From SKUL01 sp964487545 (lineage in GTDB: Bacteria; Bacteroidota; Bacteroidia; Flavobacteriales_D; SKUL01), in the NCBI GenBank assembly GCA_964487545.1, contig CAZARI010000009.1:24138-88137 (forward strand): 64,000 bases of DNA, given 5' to 3'. The translations under genes were made by a program, and so were the position numbers. This document shows, piece after piece, positions 44,370 to 53,699 of this stretch. How positions within the stretch are numbered: the stretch's first letter is position 1; each line of letters starts with the position of its first letter. The notes under the pieces are model-generated. The model did not search any database. It had not been told where the DNA came from and saw only the letters and a program-made list of their open reading frames with translations.

Positions 44370-45278
44370 TTGATTGAAAACAACCGCCACCTTATTGTCA
44401 TTGTCGGCCCCACCGCTGTTGGGAAGACGGCACTAAGCATTACAGTAGCACAACACTTCAGCACTGAAATTGTCTCGGCCGATTCGCGACAGATGTATCG
44501 CGAAATGAAAATCGGAACCGCTGTCCCCGATCCGAACCAACTCGCTTCAGTTCCGCATCACTTTATCTGCGATCGTTCGATAAACGACGATTTCAGCGCA
44601 GGAGATTACGAAATTGAAGCGCTTGAACTGATTGATCAGCTCTTTAAAAAACACAGGCAGGTGGTGCTATGCGGCGGATCGGGACTCTATGTAAAAGCGG
44701 TCACCCACGGCCTGGATGCACACCCCTCTGATTTGAACATACGCAGGCAGCTTATCGTCCAGTTTAATGAACAAGGAATAGCATTTCTACAGCAAAAGTT
44801 GCAGGAACTCGATCGGGCTACTTATGAAATAATCGATCGGCAAAATCACCAGCGGATGATTCGTGCGTTGGAGGTTTGTATCGTTTCCGGCAAGCCCTAC
44901 TCCTCTTTTCTCACCCGTAGTGAAAAAATGCGACCGTTTAAAATTCATGCTGTTGGACTGGATTTACCCCGCGAAATATTAAATCGGCGGATTGATCAAC
45001 GGGTAGATCAAATGGTGGATTTAGGACTCATTGAGGAAGCCCGCCGGCTGTATCCCCTGCGCCATCTCAATGCCTTGCAAACGGTGGGTTATCGCGAGCT
45101 GTTTAACGCCTTTGATGGAAAAGTATCAACAGAAGAAGCCATTGTATCGATTAAAACAAACACCCGTCGTTTTGCAAAGCGGCAAATGACCTGGTTCAGA
45201 AAACACACTGATGCCAAGTGGTTTGCCCCCGATCAGGAGGCAGAAATCATCACCTGGTTAAATAAGCTAACCCGCTAA
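44370..45278 (+). CDS. miaA: tRNA dimethylallyltransferase
   Basis: MiaA adds a dimethylallyl group to A37 of tRNAs reading UNN codons. The 302-residue enzyme has the P-loop GPTAVGKT (13-20), EIVSADSRQMYREMKIGTAV, the segment QVVLCGGSGLYVKAV and the tail TRRFAKRQMTWFRK. The start is TTG at 44370, two bases after the previous stop, since no ATG or GTG is near. Its stop overlaps the stop of the facing response-regulator gene. Confidence 0.96.
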   Translation: MIENNRHLIVIVGPTAVGKTALSITVAQHFSTEIVSADSRQMYREMKIGTAVPDPNQLASVPHHFICDRSINDDFSAGDYEIEALELIDQLFKKHRQVVLCGGSGLYVKAVTHGLDAHPSDLNIRRQLIVQFNEQGIAFLQQKLQELDRATYEIIDRQNHQRMIRALEVCIVSGKPYSSFLTRSEKMRPFKIHAVGLDLPREILNRRIDQRVDQMVDLGLIEEARRLYPLRHLNALQTVGYRELFNAFDGKVSTEEAIVSIKTNTRRFAKRQMTWFRKHTDAKWFAPDQEAEIITWLNKLTR

Positions 45279-45682
45279 GTTCGCTGCTGATAATGTCTTT
45301 CGAGATGTGTTCTGAGCTGTTTGAGCAATGCCATTGAAATGGGTTTCACAAAATGGCCAATCACATTGGGGTAATCTGATGAACGGGCTGCATCTCTAGC
45401 GTCAATGGAGGAGGTAAAAACCGCTACCGGAATAGCCTCTTTTTCAAACCTTTTGGTCAAAAAATCGAGCAGTTCCCAGCCGCTCATCATGGGCATATTC
45501 AAGTCCAGCACAATCAGATGTGGAGGTTCAATCCCTCCTGATAGCAAAGCTTCTATCATCATTTCGGCGCCATCAAATTCGGCGGTGAGATCAAAGTACG
45601 GATCCTTGCGAATGACATGACGCATAATGGTCACCGCAATCGGATCATCATCAACCAACCAAATACGTTTTTGCTCATTCAT
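45275..45682 (-). CDS. Single-domain response regulator
   Basis: The 135-residue protein is one receiver domain: acidic pocket Asp11/Asp12 in WLVDDDP, phosphorylated Asp60 in VLDLNMP, the Thr/Ser switch in VFTSSID and Lys in HFVKPIS. No output domain follows. It overlaps the end of the histidine kinase gene by eight bases and is surely its partner. Such stand-alone receivers relay phosphate or act by protein contact. Confidence 0.93.
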   Translation of the reverse strand: MNEQKRIWLVDDDPIAVTIMRHVIRKDPYFDLTAEFDGAEMMIEALLSGGIEPPHLIVLDLNMPMMSGWELLDFLTKRFEKEAIPVAVFTSSIDARDAARSSDYPNVIGHFVKPISMALLKQLRTHLERHYQQRT

Positions 45683-47519
45683 AGAAATACACCCGCACTA
45701 CCGTTCCCTTATTGACTTCGCTTTCCAGATCAATTTTTCCGCCAAGGGCTTCGACCTGGGTTTTGGTGATGAACAAGCCCAGCCCCTTGGCATCCTTGTT
45801 CTTGTGAAAAGTTTTATACATACCAAACAACACGTTTCGGTATCGTTCTATGTCTATGCCCAGTCCGTTGTCGCTGACCACTAATATCGTCTCTCTTCCG
45901 TTATTTTCAACACTTACCTCTACAACCGACGAACGTTCAGGTGAACGATATTTCACCGCATTGGACAACAGATTCAGTAAAATACTGTCGAGATAAGCCG
46001 CATTGGTGTTTAGGATAAACTCCTCAGGCACGTAATTGTGTACTTGTGCATTGGCTTCTTTGATGGCCAGTTTTAAATTTAGCAGTGTCTTCTCGACAGA
46101 TTGGCGCAGGTTAATCGGTTTGCTAATCAGATCGACCTGTGTTTGGATGTTCACAATGTCGTTGAGATTCTTTAAGGATTCATCAAGACTTTGTACCGAT
46201 TCTTTCATCAGTGGAATAAAAGTTTCGCGCGCTTTTGCATCATCGCTCTTTAAGATATCTATAATTCCGAGCAGGTTGGCCACGTGCGACCGAATGTTGT
46301 GCGAGACAATATAAGTAAAATTGATCAGTCGTTTGTTTTGTTCAGAAGTCATTTCGGCAAAGCGTTTCAACTCTTCGCGACGCTTGATCATATCGGTATT
46401 GTCGTGCACATAGCCATGCCATGCCACTCCTCCACCATTTCTCAATTCTGCCCGGGCATTGGCATGAAAATTCCGCACAGGTTTTTCGCGCCGTCTGAAA
46501 TCAATTTCGATGGGTTCGAGTGTTTGCGCGGATTCCCGCAGTGCTTTAATTACCCAAGGAACATCCGCGGGGTGCACAAAATCGAGTAAAAACTCATTGA
46601 TTTTACCTGAGTCGGGCAAATCGGATTCCGGAAATAAATCTCGGATTCCGCCACTTACAAAGTTGCAGTTGAGCGACGAATCGGGCAGCATTTCGAGTTG
46701 AAATACAGCTCCGGGTATATTCCGGGTCAGGTTCTCGAGCAGGTTCAGGCTTTGTTCTAGTTTAAGTTCTATTCGCTTTTGCTCATCGATATCCTGAATA
46801 GAACCATAAACCCTAACCGCCTTTCCGTTTCTGCGAACCACTTCGCCCACGCAGCGCACCCAAATGGTACGACCTTTAGCGGTGACGAGTTCCACCTCAG
46901 CCACCCCCAGTGGAGCACCATGTTGAATAGCTGCCAACATGTCGGTTTTCATCATTTCGCGCGTGGGTCCTTCTTTATAGAACTTAAGGCCTGATGAAAA
47001 ATCGGGTTCGAAGTCCTGCGGAACTTCGTGAATTTCTTTGGTCATTTCGGTCCAGTACAGTTTCTGGTTGATCAGATCGAGATCCCATCCTCCCACACGA
47101 GAAAGCTTACTGGATTGTTCTGTTACCGCTTGAATATGGGCCAAAGCCTGCTCCGCTTCACGTCTTTTTTTAATATCGCGGGCACTGACGATCAAATATC
47201 CCGAATCTTCATCCGGGACGTATCTCGCATTAACCTCCACCGGAAGTTCTATATCCTGGCTTAAATGACTGTAGGCCGTTTGATAGGTCACCGTTTCGAG
47301 TGCCTTTACTTCCAGCAAGAGTTTTCTCCAGTCATCGCAGTCGACGAGGGAGACATCAAAAGAAGAAATACGCACTTCAGGGGTTTCTGACAAAATACCT
47401 ACCATCTCAGAACCGCGCTGATTGATGTATAAAATCACCCCTTCTTCATTGCAGATAAAGACAGATTCCGGAATCTGTTCAAAAAACTGTCTAAACAATA
47501 AAGTCTTTGATTCCTCCAT
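45675..47519 (-). CDS. Three-PAS sensor histidine kinase
   Basis: The 614-residue protein has no signal peptide or membrane segment, so it is a cytoplasmic sensor. PAS domains lie at about 1-115, 130-245 and 255-375 (for example ESVFICNEEGVILYINQRG). The kinase core has the motif VSHNIRSHV with His407 as phospho-acceptor, an N-box LLSNAVKYRS, VVSDNGLGID and GLGLFITKTQVEALGG. The start ATG 47519 is preferred to TTG two codons upstream. A perfect 12-base palindrome lies 30 bases before the start. Confidence 0.92.
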   Translation of the reverse strand: MEESKTLLFRQFFEQIPESVFICNEEGVILYINQRGSEMVGILSETPEVRISSFDVSLVDCDDWRKLLLEVKALETVTYQTAYSHLSQDIELPVEVNARYVPDEDSGYLIVSARDIKKRREAEQALAHIQAVTEQSSKLSRVGGWDLDLINQKLYWTEMTKEIHEVPQDFEPDFSSGLKFYKEGPTREMMKTDMLAAIQHGAPLGVAEVELVTAKGRTIWVRCVGEVVRRNGKAVRVYGSIQDIDEQKRIELKLEQSLNLLENLTRNIPGAVFQLEMLPDSSLNCNFVSGGIRDLFPESDLPDSGKINEFLLDFVHPADVPWVIKALRESAQTLEPIEIDFRRREKPVRNFHANARAELRNGGGVAWHGYVHDNTDMIKRREELKRFAEMTSEQNKRLINFTYIVSHNIRSHVANLLGIIDILKSDDAKARETFIPLMKESVQSLDESLKNLNDIVNIQTQVDLISKPINLRQSVEKTLLNLKLAIKEANAQVHNYVPEEFILNTNAAYLDSILLNLLSNAVKYRSPERSSVVEVSVENNGRETILVVSDNGLGIDIERYRNVLFGMYKTFHKNKDAKGLGLFITKTQVEALGGKIDLESEVNKGTVVRVYFYE

Positions 47520-47548
47520 GGACAAAGCCTGTGTAATGTGCTATTAGT

Positions 47549-47560
47549 TGGTTCGAACCA
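47549..47560. repeat. 12-base palindrome upstream of the histidine kinase gene
   Basis: TGGTTCGAACCA is a perfect palindrome 30 bases from the kinase ATG. It may be an operator or chance. The inner bases resemble a tRNA T-loop but no tRNA fold surrounds them. Confidence 0.35.
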
Positions 47561-47657
47561 GATGTAAATCGGATTTGGTTTCTTTTCCGATGGCTTCAAA
47601 TATAGGAAAAAACACATGTGGCAAAGGGAGGCTAAACAATTGTCCATCTATTTGGAA

Positions 47658-47674
47658 TGATTATACCATAATCA
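47658..47674. promoter_or_regulatory. Perfect inverted repeat, candidate metal-regulator operator
   Basis: TGATTAT-ACC-ATAATCA is a perfect 7-bp inverted repeat with a three-base spacer. It lies about 28 bases before the -7 element of the iron-transporter operon. It resembles the Fur half-site TGATAAT in size and composition, though with another spacing. Control by iron is inference from the operon it precedes. Confidence 0.5.
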
Positions 47675-47702
47675 GGGTATTTCTACCCGGCAGCACTTAG
47701 GG

Positions 47703-47710
47703 TATCTTTG
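47703..47710 (+). promoter_or_regulatory. -7 element of the iron ABC transporter operon
   Basis: TATCTTTG matches TAnnTTTG exactly and is followed by CACAC. The ATG is 20 bases downstream. No TTG is found at 17-23 bases upstream, which may mean activation or a weak -33 site. Confidence 0.55.
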
Positions 47711-47730
47711 CACACAAACTCAGCAATCGC

Positions 47731-48762
47731 ATGAAAAACTCATTTATAATCTGTGCCATCGTCATTATTTTTTCAGCATGTACAAACCAAAACAATGACC
47801 AGGAAATATCAAAAGAAGTAAATGTTTATTCGCACCGACACTATGAAGTGGATCGTCAAATTTTCGCCAAGTTTGAGGAGGAAACGGGTATTCGGGTTAA
47901 TCTGGTGAAGGCGAGTGCCGATGAGCTGATGGTGAGATTGGAAAACGAAGGTCAGAAATCTCCTGCGGATATGCTCATAACCGTAGATGCAGGGCGTTTG
48001 GTGCTGGCAAAAAACAACAATTTACTGCAACCCATTGAATCAGCTATTCTTGATAAGAATATCCCTGCATACCTTAGAGACACTGAAGGTTATTGGTTTG
48101 GCCAAACAGTTCGGGCGCGCATTCTGGTATACGCCAAGGATCGTGTTGATCCGGCCCATTTAAGCACCTACGAAGACCTGACTGGGGAACAGTGGAAAAA
48201 CCGGCTGTTGGTTCGTTCATCATCCAATATCTATAATCAATCGTTGCTGGCCTCGATCATTGCGCACAACGGCCAAGCCAAAAGTGAAGAATGGGCCGCA
48301 GGCATTGTGAACAACTTTGCGCGTAAGCCAAAAGGAAACGATCGCGACCAAATTGTAGCTATTGCCGCCGGACAGGGTGATGTTGCTATTGTAAACAGTT
48401 ACTACGTTGGAAAAATGTTTGCGTCAGAAGAATCCGGACAACGAGCGGCTGTGGAGGGGATTGGTATATTTTTCCCCAATCAGGAGGGCCGCGGAAGCCA
48501 TATCAACATCAGCGGAGCCGGTGTAACCAAGTACGCTCCAAACAAGGAAAACGCCATCCGCTTGCTGGAATACCTTTCAAAACCTGAAATTCAGCAAATC
48601 TTTGCCGAGGCCAATCAGGAGTATCCAGTAAATCCTGAAGTAGAGAGCTCTGAGCTGTTGCGTTCGTGGGGAGCGTTTAAACGCGACACCTTAAATTTGC
48701 AAGCACTGGGCGATAATAACAATCAAGCTGTAGAGATATTTGATCGTGTGGGTTGGAAGTAG
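47731..48762 (+). CDS. fbpA: Fe(III)-type ABC transporter substrate-binding lipoprotein
   Basis: The 343-residue protein has a lipoprotein signal ending IIFSACT and the FbpA/FutA fold: VNVYSHRHYEVDRQIFAKF at the start (with His and Tyr candidates for iron binding), then ADMLITVDAGRL and the paired tyrosines in AIVNSYYVGKMF, typical iron ligands of this family. It would bind ferric iron in the periplasm. The permease gene overlaps its end. Confidence 0.92.
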   Translation: MKNSFIICAIVIIFSACTNQNNDQEISKEVNVYSHRHYEVDRQIFAKFEEETGIRVNLVKASADELMVRLENEGQKSPADMLITVDAGRLVLAKNNNLLQPIESAILDKNIPAYLRDTEGYWFGQTVRARILVYAKDRVDPAHLSTYEDLTGEQWKNRLLVRSSSNIYNQSLLASIIAHNGQAKSEEWAAGIVNNFARKPKGNDRDQIVAIAAGQGDVAIVNSYYVGKMFASEESGQRAAVEGIGIFFPNQEGRGSHINISGAGVTKYAPNKENAIRLLEYLSKPEIQQIFAEANQEYPVNPEVESSELLRSWGAFKRDTLNLQALGDNNNQAVEIFDRVGWK

Positions 48763-50413
48763 AGTTCTTCCGCTGAAGAAAAACGGCTTTCGCAGAAAAA
48801 CAGCGGTTGCTCCGGGATGGCTTTCACTTTCCATTGCCCTCGGAGTACTATTGTCGGTTCCACTTATATTGGTACTGATCAGGGTTTTCTTGCCCGGCAC
48901 CCCTACCTGGCGCCACATTGTAGATAACCTACTTTTTCAATACACCGCCAATTCCATTATTCTGTGTCTCATCACCGGCATCATCGCATTGGTCTTTGGT
49001 TTGAGCACGGCGTGGCTCATTAGTCGCTACGATTTTCCAGGAAAAAAGTGGCTCGAATGGGCACTGATTCTGCCGCTGGCACTTCCCTCGTATATCGTGG
49101 CCTACAGCTACGCGGGCATTCTTTCCTATACTGGGCCGATCTATTCGTTGATCCGCGACATTGGTGGCACTTCAGTGGCACAATCCCTTTATGTCGATAC
49201 GATGAACATCGGAACTTTGGGAATAACGTTGGCGCTTGTGTTATTTCCGTACATCTACCTGCCGGCCAAAGCAGCATTTCAGCTTCAGTCGGCTTCCATA
49301 TTCGAGGCGGCCTCAGCACTTTCTACCAATCCTTTGAAAATATTTTTCAGAGTAGCCATGCCCTTGGCTCGTCCTGCAATTGCAGGTGGGCTTTTTCTGG
49401 TTTTGATGGAGGTGCTTAACGATTATGGCGCCGTCACCTATTTTGGAATCAACACGTTTACCACCGGAATTTTTAAAGCTTGGTTTTCCATGGGAGATTT
49501 GGAAGCAGCCATTAAACTATCGGCCGTGTTGATGATTGTTGTTGGTGTTCTTTTTGTGCTCGAAAAGCGGGTACAACGATCGCGTTTTGCAAGCAGTACT
49601 GGTCTGAAACAATCCACTGCTCAAAAAATCACCGGACTGCGCAAGTGGCTTTATACCCTTGTTTGTGTGGTGCCATTTGTGTTGGGTTTTGCGCTTCCAT
49701 TTTCCAAAATAATTGTAGATGCCATCTATACGTGGAATAAAATCATCGATGACCGATTTTTCTCCACCGTCTTTAATTCTATCGGGCTTTCGGCACTGTC
49801 GGGCGTATTAATCGTTATCCTTTCCCTGCTTTTTATCTACAGCAGCCGAATCAACAACACCGTTGCCGGAAAAGTGGTAAAACGTATTGTAACGCTTGGC
49901 TATGCGCTTCCGGGAGCCGTGATTGCAGTAGGAGTAATGGTGGTATCTATGGGTGCTGAAGATATCATTGGTGGAACGGCTGCGCTTTTCGGTGGTGAGG
50001 TTTCTCAATTGATTATAACCGGCTCAGTTTTCGGGTTGGTATACGCCTATTTGATCCGTTTTATGGCTGTATCGGTCAATCCGTTGGAAGGAAATTTTGA
50101 ACAACAATGCGCCAACCTCGACGAAGCCTCCCGCTCGCTGGGGAAAGGCCATTTCTACACCCTGTGGAAAGTCAATATTCCTGTTTTGCGGCCAGCCATT
50201 CTAACCGCGCTGCTACTGGTTTTTGTGGATGTAATGAAAGAACTTCCGCTTACGTTAATATTGCGTCCGTTTAATTTTAATACCCTTGCCACCACCGCAT
50301 TTGAATTTGCAAATGATGAAATGCTTCGCGAGTCGGCACCAGCTTCGGCACTTATTGTACTTTCGGGGATCATTCCAATTTTACTCATTCATAAACTGAT
50401 CAAAAAATCGTGA
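48740..50413 (+). CDS. fbpB: Fe(III)-type ABC transporter permease
   Basis: The 557-residue protein is a double-length permease with about twelve membrane helices and two EAA-type loops: EAASALSTNPLKIFFRVAMP and EASRSLGKGHFYTLWKVNIP. This fused form is that of FbpB. The exact start is uncertain: TTG 48740 and GTG 48746 are both in frame inside the end of fbpA. The stop overlaps the ATPase start by four bases. Confidence 0.93.
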   Translation: MIVWVGSRVLPLKKNGFRRKTAVAPGWLSLSIALGVLLSVPLILVLIRVFLPGTPTWRHIVDNLLFQYTANSIILCLITGIIALVFGLSTAWLISRYDFPGKKWLEWALILPLALPSYIVAYSYAGILSYTGPIYSLIRDIGGTSVAQSLYVDTMNIGTLGITLALVLFPYIYLPAKAAFQLQSASIFEAASALSTNPLKIFFRVAMPLARPAIAGGLFLVLMEVLNDYGAVTYFGINTFTTGIFKAWFSMGDLEAAIKLSAVLMIVVGVLFVLEKRVQRSRFASSTGLKQSTAQKITGLRKWLYTLVCVVPFVLGFALPFSKIIVDAIYTWNKIIDDRFFSTVFNSIGLSALSGVLIVILSLLFIYSSRINNTVAGKVVKRIVTLGYALPGAVIAVGVMVVSMGAEDIIGGTAALFGGEVSQLIITGSVFGLVYAYLIRFMAVSVNPLEGNFEQQCANLDEASRSLGKGHFYTLWKVNIPVLRPAILTALLLVFVDVMKELPLTLILRPFNFNTLATTAFEFANDEMLRESAPASALIVLSGIIPILLIHKLIKKS

Positions 50414-51405
50414 CGCCGGCACTCGAAATATCGAATATCAGCAAATCATTCGGAAAGTCGTCTACTCCTGCGGTCAAGAATGCCACTTTGCAATTGCAAC
50501 CGGGCCGCGTATTGGGATTGCTCGGAGAGAGCGGCTGTGGAAAAACCACCTTATTGCGAATTATCGCCGGTTTTGAGCGTCCTGAATCGGGAAATGTAAA
50601 AGTCAACAGCCGCACGGTGGTTTCGGAGGATGTTTTTGTTGCGCCGGGCAAACGCAACATTGGAATGATTTTTCAGGACTTTGCGTTGTTTCCGCACTTA
50701 ACAGTAGTCGAAAACATTCTATTCGGCGTTACCGAAAAAGACCGGAGCAAACGAGCAGAAATTGCCAACAAAATGCTCAATTTGGCCAATCTCCAAGGTC
50801 TCGAAAAACGAAAACCCGGTCAGCTTTCGGGCGGGCAACAGCAGCGTTTGGCTTTGGCGCGATGCCTGGCCGTTTCGCCCAGCTTATTGCTGCTGGATGA
50901 ACCATTTAGCAATCTCGATGTTACGCTGCGTCAACAGGTTCGCGAACAAGTCAGTCACCTGTTAAAAACCACGCATACCGCTGCTGTTTTGGTTACGCAC
51001 GATATAAATGATGCCATTTCGTTGTGTCATGAAATTGCCGTGATGCGCGCTGGTGAAGTCATGCAGGTCGGCACGTTTGATGAAATTTACTTTAATCCTA
51101 AAAACGAGTACATTGCCCGTCTTACCGGTGAGGTAGTCGATTTAACGGGAATTTTGAAACAACGATTTCCTGAAGAATATGCCCACGTAAAATCGATACT
51201 TCTCCGCCCCGAAAACATGCGTGTACGCGGCTCGCGCCCTCAAATGCGAGCTCGGGTTCTCGAAAAAAGATTTGGTGGACGCAATTTTGAATACCTGATG
51301 CAATGCGACGATTATGAATTCACCCTTCCCCTTCCCGACGCGCTGGAACCGGGATCGGAAATCAATCTATTTTTCTCCGACGATGAGCTCTTCCGGTTCT
51401 CCTAA
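50410..51405 (+). CDS. fbpC: Fe(III)-type ABC transporter ATP-binding protein
   Basis: The 331-residue ATPase has Walker A GESGCGKTT (39 onward), Q-loop MIFQDFALFPHLT, signature LSGGQQQRLALARCL, Walker B LLLDEPFSNLD and the switch His in VLVTHDINDAI. The C-terminal 90 residues are a TOBE-type regulatory domain (LLRPENMRVRGSRP). The start is GTG at 50410. With the two preceding genes it makes a complete importer. Confidence 0.94.
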   Translation: MTPALEISNISKSFGKSSTPAVKNATLQLQPGRVLGLLGESGCGKTTLLRIIAGFERPESGNVKVNSRTVVSEDVFVAPGKRNIGMIFQDFALFPHLTVVENILFGVTEKDRSKRAEIANKMLNLANLQGLEKRKPGQLSGGQQQRLALARCLAVSPSLLLLDEPFSNLDVTLRQQVREQVSHLLKTTHTAAVLVTHDINDAISLCHEIAVMRAGEVMQVGTFDEIYFNPKNEYIARLTGEVVDLTGILKQRFPEEYAHVKSILLRPENMRVRGSRPQMRARVLEKRFGGRNFEYLMQCDDYEFTLPLPDALEPGSEINLFFSDDELFRFS

Positions 51406-51724
51406 ATTTAATCGACTGGCCTTGATTCTCGAGATGCTTGAGGAGCAACCCAACGATGCTTTTTTAATCTACGCCGCGGCGCTCGAACACCAAAAATCAG
51501 AGAATCACCACGCAGCGATTGCCTTGCTCGAAAAACTCAAAACCGAACAGCCTACGTATCTGGCCACCTATTATCAGCTCGCAAAATTATACGAAACCGT
51601 AGGAAGTGCCGATAAGGCTATTGAAACGTACACTATCGGTAAAAAAATTGCCCAACAGCAAGGAGAATTCAAAACTGCAGCCGAAATTTCTGAAGCTTTA
51701 AACCAGCTTACCGACGATTATTAA
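51383..51724 (+). CDS. Small TPR protein
   Basis: The 113-residue cytoplasmic protein has two to three TPR repeats (AFLIYAAALEHQKSENHHAA and TYYQLAKLYETVGSADKAIE). No signal peptide is seen. ATG 51383 overlaps the ATPase gene by 23 bases; a longer frame would extend further into it. It is probably the fourth gene of the transporter operon; its role is unknown. Confidence 0.8.
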   Translation: MSSSGSPKFNRLALILEMLEEQPNDAFLIYAAALEHQKSENHHAAIALLEKLKTEQPTYLATYYQLAKLYETVGSADKAIETYTIGKKIAQQQGEFKTAAEISEALNQLTDDY

Positions 51725-51791
51725 CCAGCCTTGAACTTTGGTTTCCGGTTGTTGTTCTGTAAATTAGATTGGAACAGAAAAACATAAAACC

Positions 51792-52040
51792 ATGGATTAC
51801 ACCAAAGACCAATTCAGCAAGAAATTATTGGCGTTTTTTGATCGCCACGATCCAGAAAAGAAAGCTGCCGTTCCCGAAATTGTCGCGCGTTTTCACGGTC
51901 ACGAGGAAACAGTTTTTGACCATCTCGCAGAGCGCTATGCAGCCATTGAGGGTACGCACTCCAAAAAAGTATCTGGAGGTGGAGGCTTCAGCCCTTCGGT
52001 TCCTGGTAATGCCAATTCGGGTGATGTTCCCGGAAGCTGA
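51792..52040 (+). CDS. Small uncharacterised protein
   Basis: The 82-residue protein has a helical first part of about 58 residues (FSKKLLAFFDRHDPEKKAAV, then ETVFDHLAERYAAIEG) and a flexible Gly/Ser/Pro tail (SGGGGFSPSVPGNANSGD). I do not recognise a family. It has a clear ATG, follows the TPR gene by 67 bases and faces the MATE gene. Codon use and frame look coding. Confidence 0.7.
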   Translation: MDYTKDQFSKKLLAFFDRHDPEKKAAVPEIVARFHGHEETVFDHLAERYAAIEGTHSKKVSGGGGFSPSVPGNANSGDVPGS

Positions 52041-52047
52041 GCTCCGG
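52030..52047. terminator. Weak hairpin between the small protein and MATE genes
   Basis: CCGGA (52030-52034) pairs with TCCGG (52043-52047), with GC/GC pairing inside after a bulge. Only short T-runs follow, so it may not act as a terminator. Confidence 0.3.
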
Positions 52048-52048
52048 T

Positions 52049-53437
52049 TTAAATTCCTTTTGTATGCCGGAGCCTGACCGTGCGCAGTTTCCAGTAGCCC
52101 GTTTTATAATAGCCGAATGCTACGGCAGCCGCCAGCGCATTTGAAATGGGAAAAGCCCACCAGATTCCCTCATAACCCAAAGTGGTTTGATTAGACAGCG
52201 TATAAGCCAGCGGAAAACGCACCACCCAAAGTGCAAAAATGGAGATGATCATTGAGGCCTGCGTAAATCCGGCGCCATTAAAGGTTCCATTCAGCACCTG
52301 CTGCACCCCGAGCAACCCAAAACTCAGCGACATGATTCGGATAAAAACCGTTCCGTCGCGGATGACCTGCGGATCGTCGGGAACAAAAAAAGCGGTGAGA
52401 TGAGCAGCAAAAATAAACATAACCACACCCACCGCGCTAAGTCCGAAAAAAGCCACGCGGCTACCCAGGTTGGCAATCTGCTCTGCTCTTTTGATTTTAC
52501 CAGCGCCAATATTCTGTCCCACAAGAGAGGTGGTTGCGATGCCCAATCCCAATGCCGGCACGATTACTAAACTCAATATCCTCGAACCGATTCCGTAGGC
52601 GGCTACAATTTCGGCACCGTATGAGGTAACCAGCATCACCATCGCCGCCATGCCGGCTGCTCTGGTAGATTGCTCTAACCCCGCGGGAATTCCAAGTGCA
52701 AAAAGGCGTTTTGTCCATGCAAAATCCGGTTTCATCTGCGACCAATGAATTTGTATTCCCCTTTTGCCCCGACTCAACACCACCAATGCGATTATTGCTG
52801 AAGTTCCCTGTGTTATAACACTTACAACAGCGGCCCCTGCAACGCCATATCCCGGAAAGGGCCCCCAGCCGAAAATAAACAAGGGATCCAGTACGAGATT
52901 GAGAAAAACCGTGAACAGGATTACCAATGTTGGGAACCATACATTGCCAATTCCACGCATCAACGAAAGGAAAACGTAAAAGAGAAACAAGAATACAAAC
53001 CCAAACGAGGAAACTTGAAAATAGGTCACTGAATCTTGCCATATTTCAGGTCCAGCGCCGATCAACGTCATGAGTGCTGGCGCGGAAAAATAGCCGATGG
53101 CCGCCAACAAAATCGAAACGAAAAAAATGACAAACACCATCTGCGAAGTGGTATAATCCACTTGCTCCTGATCGCCTGAGCCTTTATACTGCGCCACCAA
53201 AACGGTGCCGGCCAAGGTGAGCCCCGCACCAATTGCAAGCACCAAAAATAAAATTGGAAAACTGATACTAACAGCGGCAACGGCATTTGCGCCCATTCGT
53301 CCCAGCCAAAAAGTATCCACCAACTGATATCCCGTTTGTAAAATGTTCGCCAGTATAATCGGAACTGCCAGATCTATAAGCGAGCGAAGAATGTTTCCTT
53401 CGGTATAACTTTTCTTTCTTTTCCTTATTTTTTTCAC
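52049..53437 (-). CDS. MATE family efflux transporter
   Basis: The 462-residue protein has twelve predicted membrane helices in two halves with the MATE marks LIDLAVPIILANILQTGYQL, VDTFWLGRMGANAVAAVSIS and GAGLTLAGTVLVAQYKGSG. It should export cationic drugs using Na+ or H+. I chose the GTG at 53437 (MKKIRKRKKSYTEGN) over a TTG nine codons upstream; neither is certain. Confidence 0.9.
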   Translation of the reverse strand: MKKIRKRKKSYTEGNILRSLIDLAVPIILANILQTGYQLVDTFWLGRMGANAVAAVSISFPILFLVLAIGAGLTLAGTVLVAQYKGSGDQEQVDYTTSQMVFVIFFVSILLAAIGYFSAPALMTLIGAGPEIWQDSVTYFQVSSFGFVFLFLFYVFLSLMRGIGNVWFPTLVILFTVFLNLVLDPLFIFGWGPFPGYGVAGAAVVSVITQGTSAIIALVVLSRGKRGIQIHWSQMKPDFAWTKRLFALGIPAGLEQSTRAAGMAAMVMLVTSYGAEIVAAYGIGSRILSLVIVPALGLGIATTSLVGQNIGAGKIKRAEQIANLGSRVAFFGLSAVGVVMFIFAAHLTAFFVPDDPQVIRDGTVFIRIMSLSFGLLGVQQVLNGTFNGAGFTQASMIISIFALWVVRFPLAYTLSNQTTLGYEGIWWAFPISNALAAAVAFGYYKTGYWKLRTVRLRHTKGI

Positions 53438-53664
53438 TGATAAAAGATAGGGTTTTAACCGCAATTAATTCATCCATTTCGGGGCTTTCCACCCACTCAG
53501 TCGCTTTGTGCAGTGCCGCAATTCTGATTATCTCAACTACCGAATTCGCTCGGCATCCCAGTCCCCTCTTTTGCCATCAATTAGGATCGTTAGAACACCC
53601 GCGACTGCTTAAAAAATATTGGCGAAATTATCGTTACATTTCAACTAACAAGCAGCGTATTTCC

Positions 53665-53672
53665 TACTTTTG
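53665..53672 (+). promoter_or_regulatory. -7 element of the MscS gene
   Basis: TACTTTTG matches TAnnTTTG exactly and lies 27 bases before the ATG at 53700. No TTG at a suitable distance is present. Confidence 0.45.
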
Positions 53673-53699
53673 ATATACCCTATTTGCAGCCCATCAAAC

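Noticed and set aside
47549..47560. tRNA T-loop suggested by GGTTCGAACC
   Set aside because: No acceptor stem, anticodon arm or CCA end can be folded around it; it is only a short palindrome.
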